Shown here one piece after another: positions 5,772-11,282 of a DNA stretch of 11,282 bases. The first letter of the stretch is position 1. Each line of letters begins with the position of its first letter. The notes beneath the pieces are model-generated. The model ran no database searches. It saw only the letters and a program-made list of their open reading frames with translations, and was not told the DNA's origin. The position numbers were made by a program, and so were the translations under genes. This DNA comes from Gemmatimonadota bacterium (GTDB taxonomy: Bacteria > Orphanbacterota > Orphanbacteria > Orphanbacterales > Orphanbacteraceae), in the NCBI GenBank assembly GCA_013002425.1, contig JABDJQ010000571.1, positions 1 to 11,282 of the forward strand, given 5' to 3'.

Positions 5772-8081
5772 TTGCGCCGCTTCGGTCCCTTTCTGATACT
5801 GGCCCTGATCCTCGCCGCGCTCTATCCCATGGACTGGCATCCGGGGCGCGCGCTCGTTACCTATCATCCGGACAATTTCGTTCCGTGGGCCGACGTTCCG
5901 GGCGGGGGCGTCTCGTTCAATCCCGACTGCCTGCAATCGTATTATCCACGCGCGCGCTTCGCGCACGAAGCGAGCGAGCAGGGGCGCATTCCGCTCTGGG
6001 ATCCGTACTCGTTCGCCGGGCAGCCGTTTCTCGCGAACTTCCAGTCCGGGGTCTTCTATCCCGTGAACTGGGCGCTCCGGTTTCTTTCGCCCGAGGCATC
6101 GCTCGGCGCGTTCTACTGGATCCATCTCTGGATCGCGGCGCTCGGCATGTACTTCCTGAGCCGCGCCTTCGGCGTTTCCCCCGTGATCGCGATCGTGGCC
6201 GGCGTGGTCTATGCGTCAAACGGCGCGATAGCCGTGCGCACGGGGCAGAGTACGATGATGGCGGTGCCCGCGTGGTTTCCGTTCGCGATTCTCGCGATGC
6301 GGAACGTGTTCGCCGGCCGTTCGCTGGTGCCTCTCGCGCTCGTCTTCGCGATGATCATTCTCGCGGGCTTCCCGCCGACACTCGCCTGGGGCGCCATGCT
6401 GCTCGGCGCGCTGCTTCTCGCGCTCACGTTCGGCAAGACCGATGGCACCTCGCGGGGCACCTCGTTCGCGCGCGCCTCGTTTGCGCTTCTGCTCGGCGTG
6501 GCTCTGGCGGCCGTGCAGCTTCTTCCGACGATCGAATTCATCATGCAGACGGATCGCGTCCGCTTCGAGGCCGCCACGCTGCTTTCGAGCGCCTGGCATC
6601 CGGCGGCCCTGATTCGCATGCTCGTCCCCGATTACTTCGGGACGCCGTTTCGCGGAAACGACTGGCTCTTCCTGCTGAAGCGGGGGGACGGCCATTACTA
6701 TCAGACGTTCATTTCAACGGCGGCGTACGCCGGGATCTGGTTCGTTCTCTTCGCGCCGCTCGGCATCCGCCGGCTGGGGAAGAACGTGGTCGGGCGGACG
6801 CTGCTCGCCGTGGGGGCGATCGCCCTGCTGATTCTGCTCGGGACACCGGTTGCCTACGGCGTGGCGCACATACCGGGGCTCGGCGGCGCGCGCCTCGACC
6901 GCGTCGTTCACCTCGTGACGCTGCCGCTCGTGCTGCTCGGTGCGTGCGGCCTCGATCGCTTCGCGCGCGGCCGCGCTACGGCGAAGGCGTGGGCGGCGCC
7001 CGCGGGGATCGCGGCGGTCTCGTTCGTCGCGCTCTATCTGATCGGGCCCCGGATCGCGGACTGGATCGCGGGGCAGGGGGCTTCGGCCGCCGTCGACGAA
7101 GCAACGCTGCGCGCCGCCGCCGTGCGTTCGTTCGTCGTTCTCGTTACGGGGGCGGCGTGTCTGCTGCTGTCGCGCCGATACCGGCACGTTTGGCTCGCGT
7201 TTCTGGCGATCGTGATCCTCGACACCGCGCTCGAGGCGCGCGACTGCCACGTTACGGTTCCCGAGCACGAGCTTCCGCACGTGACCCCCGCGATCGAATA
7301 TCTGCAGAACGAGGACTGGGGGCGTCTCGTCCGCTTCGGAGAGGACGTGTTTCCCCCGAACCTGCCGGGCCTTTTCGAACTGGAAGACGCGGCCGGGTAT
7401 AACGCTTTGAATGTGAAATATTATCGTCGCTACTGGATGGCGATGGCGCGTCCCTCGGTGAAAGAGCGTCGCATCAACGCGCTCACGGCGCTCGTTTCCG
7501 TCGACTCTCCGTTGCTCGACAGGCTCGGCGCGCGCTGGATATTGACGGGTCCTGACGAGGATCTCGAGTTTCCATTGCGGCACGAAGGCCCGATGCGCGT
7601 CTACGAAAACGAAAGGGCGTACCCCCGAGCGTATTTCGCAACCGAAGTTCGGAATGTCGAATCGCCCCGCGCCGCATACGCGTATCTTTCACATCCCCTT
7701 ACGCGCCGTTTCGGAACCACGGTAGAGAAGGACACGGTGATCGTGCCCGCGGCTCCCGAGGGGGAAGAGGGGAGCGTGGTCCTGCATTCGGACGCGCCGG
7801 AAGTCGTGGCCGTGCAGACGGAGAACGCGCGCGAAGGGATGCTCGTTCTGAGCGATACATGGTATCCGGGCTGGCGCGCGTTCGTGGACGGCGAAGAAAC
7901 GGAGCTCTATCGCGTGAGCCGGATCTTCCGCGGCGTGGTCGTACCCGCGGGCGAGCATGAAGTCGTGTTCCGGTACGCGCCGGCGCCCTTCGCGCGCGGC
8001 CGCGCGATCAGCCTGGCGTCGCTCGGGATCCTCGTGCTGCTTGCGGTGGCGGGCGGCGTGCGCGCGCGGAGGCGGCAATGA
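5772..8081 (+). CDS. YfhO-family multi-spanning membrane protein, copy 1
   Basis: This is a large integral membrane protein of the YfhO family, whose GT-C-like members are thought to move sugars from polyprenyl-phosphate donors to extracytoplasmic acceptors. Numbered from TTG 5772 (769 aa), it has one N-terminal membrane helix (LRRFGPFLILALILAALYP) and a first outer loop with NPDCLQSYYP (Asp52) and PLWDPYSFAGQPF (74-86). About twelve further hydrophobic segments run to roughly residue 490. Then comes a soluble C-terminal part of about 250 aa with AGYNALN, VYENERAYPRA (610-620) and DTWYPGW (695-701), and a final helix before an Arg-rich tail. The open frame extends to GTG 5721. TTG 5772 is preferred because it leaves a 14-base gap after GT2 and gives an N-terminus (RRFGPFLIL) that lines up with copy 2 (RRFAGPLLL); CTG 5754 is less likely. 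The stop overlaps copy 2 as ATGA. The family call is firm; the exact start and substrate are not. Confidence 0.85.
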   Translation: MRRFGPFLILALILAALYPMDWHPGRALVTYHPDNFVPWADVPGGGVSFNPDCLQSYYPRARFAHEASEQGRIPLWDPYSFAGQPFLANFQSGVFYPVNWALRFLSPEASLGAFYWIHLWIAALGMYFLSRAFGVSPVIAIVAGVVYASNGAIAVRTGQSTMMAVPAWFPFAILAMRNVFAGRSLVPLALVFAMIILAGFPPTLAWGAMLLGALLLALTFGKTDGTSRGTSFARASFALLLGVALAAVQLLPTIEFIMQTDRVRFEAATLLSSAWHPAALIRMLVPDYFGTPFRGNDWLFLLKRGDGHYYQTFISTAAYAGIWFVLFAPLGIRRLGKNVVGRTLLAVGAIALLILLGTPVAYGVAHIPGLGGARLDRVVHLVTLPLVLLGACGLDRFARGRATAKAWAAPAGIAAVSFVALYLIGPRIADWIAGQGASAAVDEATLRAAAVRSFVVLVTGAACLLLSRRYRHVWLAFLAIVILDTALEARDCHVTVPEHELPHVTPAIEYLQNEDWGRLVRFGEDVFPPNLPGLFELEDAAGYNALNVKYYRRYWMAMARPSVKERRINALTALVSVDSPLLDRLGARWILTGPDEDLEFPLRHEGPMRVYENERAYPRAYFATEVRNVESPRAAYAYLSHPLTRRFGTTVEKDTVIVPAAPEGEEGSVVLHSDAPEVVAVQTENAREGMLVLSDTWYPGWRAFVDGEETELYRVSRIFRGVVVPAGEHEVVFRYAPAPFARGRAISLASLGILVLLAVAGGVRARRRQ
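8068..8072 (+). promoter_or_regulatory. Ribosome binding site for the second YfhO-like gene
   Basis: GGAGG lies 5 bases before ATG 8078, within the last Arg codons of the upstream gene. Confidence 0.75.
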
Positions 8082-10369
8082 GCGCCCGTCGTTTCGCGGG
8101 ACCGCTGCTGCTGATCGCGATCGTGGTCGCGTTCTTCGGGCCGAGCCTTTTCGGCGATCGTGCCGAGCTTCCGTGCAACCCGAACCGGTGGGATCCCTGG
8201 CGGATCGCGGCGACGCCGGAAGAGATCGCTCCTCCCGCGGTGAACACGGATTGCGCGCTGGCGTACTATCCGCGTCGCGCGTTCGCGACGGATCGTATGC
8301 GCGCCGGCGATCTTCCGCTCTGGGATCCGTACACGTTCTGCGGCCAGCCGTTTCTCGCGAACTATCAGTCCGCGTTGCTCTATCCGGTCAACCTCGCGCT
8401 CTATCTGATGGAACCGCTGCGGGCGATGGGATGGTTCGTCGCCGTTCATTTCATACTCGGCGGATTCTTTACGATCGAGCTTCTCCGCACGCTCGGCTCG
8501 AGCCGCGGCGCCGCCATCGTCGGCGGCATCGCTTACGGAATCTCGCCCTATTTCATGACGCGCATCGGGCACCCCACGTTCGTTTCGACCGCTGCCTGGA
8601 TTCCGCTCGTTCTCGCGTTCGTGTTTCGTCTCAGGGACAGGCCGAGCCTCCGAAACGGCGCTTTTCTCGGGGGTGCGTTCGCGCTTGCGGCGCTCGCCGG
8701 GTTCCCGCAGACGCTCGTTCACCTGCACTACGCGGCCGCGCTCGCCGCGCTCGCGCTCCTTCCGGCCATGTCGGGCGGCCGCGCACGATTTCTCGCGCTC
8801 TATGCGGGCGCCGTCCTGCTTTCGTTCGGCCTCGCCGCGTTCCAGCTCTTCCCTACGTATGAATTCCTGCGCGAATCCACGCGCGCGGCCATGGACTGGC
8901 CGACGTTTCTCTCGGGAACGCATCATCCGGCCATGATCTGGCGCGCCTGGTTTCCCGATCTCTTCGGCAACCCGATGGACGAGAACCTCTGGTCGACGCT
9001 GTTCACGCGCGGGAACGGTTACTTCCGCCAGAACTACGTTTCGACTCTGGGCTACTGCGGCATCGCGACGCTGGCGCTCGGCGTGCCCGGGCTCCTTTTC
9101 GCGCGCGGGCGCGGGTACTGGATCGCGCTTCTCGCGCTCTCTCTGGCGATCCTGTGGGGAACGCCGGTCGCGCGCCTCTTTCACGCGCTCCCCGGATTCG
9201 CGTTTTCACGTCCCGACAGAATCATCGTGCTCGTGAACCTGGCGCTCGCCGTGGGGCTCGCGTCCGCGCTCGACGCATGGAAAGAAGAGCGCATGGCCCG
9301 CATGGGAGCGAGTCTCCTGTTCGCGGGCGCGGGATCGTGCGCGCTGGTGTTCCTGCTGGCGAAGGGGACGGTGTTCGGCGCGCTCGCGGGCGGGCGCGTG
9401 CCGCTCGACGTCGCCGACGTCACCTTTTCGCGTACGGTCGTGACGACGCTCGCGCTTTCGCTGAGCGGTCTCGCGGCGGCGCTTTTCGTGAAGGGGAGCG
9501 CGGCCCGCATCGCGCTGGTCGGGCTGCTCGTCACAGTCGACCTCTTTCTGTTCGGGAGCCGGTTTCACCTGACGCTCCCCTATGACGCGACGTTCCGGGA
9601 AACGAACGAGATCCGTTCGATGCAGTCCGAAGTCGCTAGCGCGCGGCTTCTTCGCGTGGGGGGCGAATCCGCGCATCTTCTTCCGCCGGGAACGGCCTCT
9701 CTCTACGGGATGCGCGACATCGCGGGAATCAACGCCCTCAACCTGGACCGCTACCGCACGCTGCTCGAGGCCGTGCAGCCCGGAGTTTACGATCGAAGGC
9801 GTTACACGCCGTTTCGCGAAGAGAATGCACGGTCGCCCGTGCTCGCGATGCTCGCGGGCGTTCCGTACTCGATCGCGCAGGGCCGTCCGGCGCGGCTGCC
9901 TCCGGAGGCCGGCGCCGCCCGGCCGTCGCGCGCCCTGCTGGTATACGACTGGGAAACGGTGTCCGAGGAGCGGATGCCGGCGCTTCTCACGGACCCCTCT
10001 TTCGATCCGTCGAAGAAAGTCCTTCTCGAAAGCGCGATCGCACCCCCTCCGCTCGCGCCGGGGCGCGGAACGGCCGATATACGGATCGACGACCCCGACC
10101 TCGTCGTCATCGATGCCTCGACCGATTCGGGGGCGGTTCTCTTCCTCGCGGATACGCATTATCCGGGCTGGGAAGTGAGCGTGAACGACACGCCGGCCGC
10201 GCTCTTGCGCGCGAACTACGCGTTTCGCGCGGTTCCTTTGTCCGCCGGGGAACATGTGGTAAAATTTGAGTTTAGGCCGCGATCGTTTCGCACTGGCGCA
10301 GTGGTCGCGGCCCTTTCATGGGCACTCGCAGCGTGCCTCGTTTTGGCAGTAAGAAGGAGATCGGCATGA
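8078..10369 (+). CDS. YfhO-family multi-spanning membrane protein, copy 2
   Basis: This 763-aa paralogue of the preceding gene has the same plan: an N-terminal helix (GPLLLIAIVVAFFGPSLF), an outer loop with NTDCALAYYP (Asp58) and PLWDPYTFCGQPF (80-92), many membrane helices to about residue 495, a soluble C-terminal domain with AGINALNLDRY and DTHYPGW (692-698), and a last helix with a basic end. The loop region is very similar in DNA to copy 1 (8315-8372 against 5991-6048), indicating tandem duplication. The soluble domain has diverged: the VYEN..YPRA segment of copy 1 is replaced by PSRALLVYDWETV, and the sequence around it is Pro/Ala rich. Both copies keep the loop Asp and the W-D-P-Y motif, so neither looks dead. 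The start ATG 8078 has GGAGG 5 bases upstream and overlaps the previous stop. Near the 3' end, codons gta-aaa-ttt-gag-ttt-agg break the gene's strong GC-ending preference and coincide with a candidate promoter. Confidence 0.9.
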   Translation: MSARRFAGPLLLIAIVVAFFGPSLFGDRAELPCNPNRWDPWRIAATPEEIAPPAVNTDCALAYYPRRAFATDRMRAGDLPLWDPYTFCGQPFLANYQSALLYPVNLALYLMEPLRAMGWFVAVHFILGGFFTIELLRTLGSSRGAAIVGGIAYGISPYFMTRIGHPTFVSTAAWIPLVLAFVFRLRDRPSLRNGAFLGGAFALAALAGFPQTLVHLHYAAALAALALLPAMSGGRARFLALYAGAVLLSFGLAAFQLFPTYEFLRESTRAAMDWPTFLSGTHHPAMIWRAWFPDLFGNPMDENLWSTLFTRGNGYFRQNYVSTLGYCGIATLALGVPGLLFARGRGYWIALLALSLAILWGTPVARLFHALPGFAFSRPDRIIVLVNLALAVGLASALDAWKEERMARMGASLLFAGAGSCALVFLLAKGTVFGALAGGRVPLDVADVTFSRTVVTTLALSLSGLAAALFVKGSAARIALVGLLVTVDLFLFGSRFHLTLPYDATFRETNEIRSMQSEVASARLLRVGGESAHLLPPGTASLYGMRDIAGINALNLDRYRTLLEAVQPGVYDRRRYTPFREENARSPVLAMLAGVPYSIAQGRPARLPPEAGAARPSRALLVYDWETVSEERMPALLTDPSFDPSKKVLLESAIAPPPLAPGRGTADIRIDDPDLVVIDASTDSGAVLFLADTHYPGWEVSVNDTPAALLRANYAFRAVPLSAGEHVVKFEFRPRSFRTGAVVAALSWALAACLVLAVRRRSA
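10238..10265 (+). promoter_or_regulatory. Candidate internal promoter at the 3' end of YfhO copy 2
   Basis: The -10 element is TAAAAT (10260-10265, one mismatch to TATAAT), preceded by TGG, which gives an extended -10. The -35-like element is TTGTCC (10238-10243, 4 of 6) with a 16-base spacer. Transcription would start near 10272, about 94 bases before the phosphohydrolase start. The tract encodes HVVKFEFR with codons gta, aaa, ttt, ttt and agg, whereas the equivalent stretch of copy 1 (EVVFRY) uses gtc, gtg and ttc. This suggests DNA-level constraint, though chance cannot be excluded. Confidence 0.4.
10275..10312 (+). other. Hairpin-forming inverted repeat ahead of the phosphohydrolase gene
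   Basis: The outer 8-bp stem GGCCGCGA (10275-10282) pairs with TCGCGGCC (10305-10312). Inside it is a second 5-bp stem, CACTG (10291-10295) with CAGTG (10299-10303), around a GCG loop. It starts about three bases after the predicted transcription start of the candidate promoter, so it could fold as the 5' end of that transcript. Only CTTT follows, too few Ts for a convincing intrinsic terminator. It lies in coding sequence of YfhO copy 2. Confidence 0.35.
10354..10359 (+). promoter_or_regulatory. Strong ribosome binding site for the phosphohydrolase gene
   Basis: AAGGAG lies 6 bases before ATG 10366, the best Shine-Dalgarno match in the window. It is consistent with a gene that is also translated from its own transcript. 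Confidence 0.8.
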
Positions 10370-11282
10370 GCCGCCGCGTTTTGGTCATCGGACTGGACGG
10401 CATTACGTTCGACACGTTCGATCCATGGATGGAAGAGGGCGTTCTGCCGTCGATGAAGCAGTTCCGTTCCGAGGGCGTGCACGCTTCGCTCGACTCGATC
10501 TTTCCGCCGATCACGGCCCCGGCGTGGGTCAGCTTCATGACCGGAATGAACCCGGGCAAGACGGGCATCTTCGAGTTCCTCTATTTCCTGAAGTCGAGTT
10601 TCGACGTCACGCCGGTGAACGCGTCGGTGCGCGACGGGCATCCCATCTGGAACATCCTGACGACCGAGGGGAAGAAGTCGATGGTCTTCGGCGTCCCCGT
10701 GACGTACCCCCCCGACAAAGTGGACGGCTACTGCATCAGCGGTTTCCTGACGCCGAAGGGCGCGCGCGATTTCACGCACCCGCCGGATCTGATCGACCGG
10801 ATCGAGGCGAAGCACGGTCCCTTCCCGCTCTATCACAAAGAGGTTTACCAGAAGGGGAAGGTCGACCTCGTCCTCGACGAAGCGTTTCATCACATTCAGT
10901 ACAAGCGCGAGATGACGAAGGAACTCCTGCGCGAGCGCGAATGGGATTTCGCGATCACGTATTTCGAGGGCACCGACCGCCTGCAGCACGAGGTGTGGCA
11001 CATTCACGACGAAACGCATCCGCATTCGAGCCCGAAAGAGCGGGAACGGTACGGCGAGCGCGTTCGCGACTTCTATCGCGAGGTCGATCGCACCGTGAAA
11101 GAACTCACCGAAGAATTCTCCGACGAGAACACGACCGTCGTCATCATGTCCGACCACGGGTTCGGACCCATTCATAATTATATGAACTTCAACGTGTGGC
11201 TGCTCGAACAGGGGCTGCTCGTTCTGAAGCGCGACGTCTTCACGCAGCTGAAGAAGATGATCTTCAAGCTCGGCATCACGCC
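10366..11282 (+). CDS. Alkaline-phosphatase-superfamily phosphohydrolase (type I phosphodiesterase type), 3' end outside window
   Basis: The frame stays open to the window end, giving 305 visible codons. The N-terminus MSRRVLVIGLDG carries the first metal-ligand Asp (D11). FPPITAPAWVSFMTG (46-60) contains the expected nucleophile Thr50. EGTDRLQH gives D204 and H208, and MSDHGFGP gives D263 and H264. The final metal His expected in this superfamily would lie beyond the edge. NPGKTGIFEF and HPIWNIL match the predicted AP-superfamily phosphohydrolase/phosphomutase group (COG3379-like, from memory). No signal peptide or membrane helix is visible, so the visible part looks cytoplasmic. This argues against an LtaS-type polymer synthase, which acts outside the cell. 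The start overlaps the stop of YfhO copy 2 as ATGA and has a strong AAGGAG site. Its substrate is unknown. The setting suggests a phosphorylated sugar or lipid-linked intermediate, but this is inference only. Confidence 0.88.
   Translation, partial: MSRRVLVIGLDGITFDTFDPWMEEGVLPSMKQFRSEGVHASLDSIFPPITAPAWVSFMTGMNPGKTGIFEFLYFLKSSFDVTPVNASVRDGHPIWNILTTEGKKSMVFGVPVTYPPDKVDGYCISGFLTPKGARDFTHPPDLIDRIEAKHGPFPLYHKEVYQKGKVDLVLDEAFHHIQYKREMTKELLREREWDFAITYFEGTDRLQHEVWHIHDETHPHSSPKERERYGERVRDFYREVDRTVKELTEEFSDENTTVVIMSDHGFGPIHNYMNFNVWLLEQGLLVLKRDVFTQLKKMIFKLGIT

Noticed and set aside
7396..7430. A/T-rich patch in YfhO copy 1 with TATAAC and TATTAT, considered as a promoter
   Set aside because: No -35 hexamer at a proper distance (best about 3 of 6). 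The patch encodes the Tyr/Asn/Lys-rich conserved YNALNVKYY stretch, which explains the composition. The next start is about 650 bases away.
7907..9184. 425-codon minus-strand open frame across the two YfhO genes
   Set aside because: Low-complexity Arg/Glu-rich translation typical of an antisense shadow. It spans two real overlapping genes and has no recognisable domain.
10275..10318. Hairpin read as an intrinsic terminator after the YfhO genes
   Set aside because: Only three Ts follow the stem, the stem lies before the stop codon, and the next gene overlaps that stop. A leader hairpin or chance is more likely.

Overview
This is a GC-rich bacterial stretch, coded entirely on the + strand, with seven protein genes and almost no intergenic DNA. 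The order is: end of a gene for the Mg2+ channel MgtE; recO (recombinational repair); glyQ and glyS (the two-subunit bacterial glycyl-tRNA synthetase); a family 2 glycosyltransferase of the dolichyl-phosphate-mannose-synthase type; two tandem paralogues of the large multi-spanning YfhO membrane protein family; and the first 305 codons of an alkaline-phosphatase-superfamily phosphohydrolase that runs off the right edge. No RNA genes, insertion sequences, CRISPR arrays or phage genes are visible, and no gap between genes exceeds 14 bases.

The lineage cannot be fixed from this window. Separate glyQ and glyS genes, a zinc-finger RecO, strong GC-rich codon bias and frequent TTG/GTG starts fit a high-GC, probably uncultured bacterium. 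The YfhO + GT2 + AP-superfamily mix gives it an envelope-glycan flavour. I do not assign a phylum.

Left half (1-5048): mgtE (5' end outside the window), recO, glyQ and glyS follow one another with a 1-base gap or 4-base ATGA/GTGA overlaps, so they look translationally coupled. A near-consensus sigma70-type promoter lies inside recO (1595-1623). It could give the essential glyQS pair transcription independent of recO.

Right half (5050-11282): the GT2 protein begins 1 base after glyS at a TTG codon with a good ribosome binding site. Next come the two YfhO-like proteins (769 and 763 aa) and the phosphohydrolase, again with 4-base overlaps. A GT2 enzyme that loads a polyprenyl-phosphate with a sugar, next to YfhO-type GT-C membrane proteins, matches the composition of known 'three-component' extracytoplasmic glycosylation systems (CsbB/YfhO in Bacillus). 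A flippase is the expected missing partner and is not seen here. The acceptor and the role of the phosphohydrolase are unknown.

The most notable non-coding signals are the two candidate internal promoters. The second (10238-10265), at the 3' end of the second YfhO gene, coincides with a run of A/T-rich codons unlike the rest of the gene. It is followed at once by a hairpin-forming inverted repeat (10275-10312), just ahead of the phosphohydrolase gene. A 26-base near-palindrome with an EcoRI core lies inside glyS (3512-3537).
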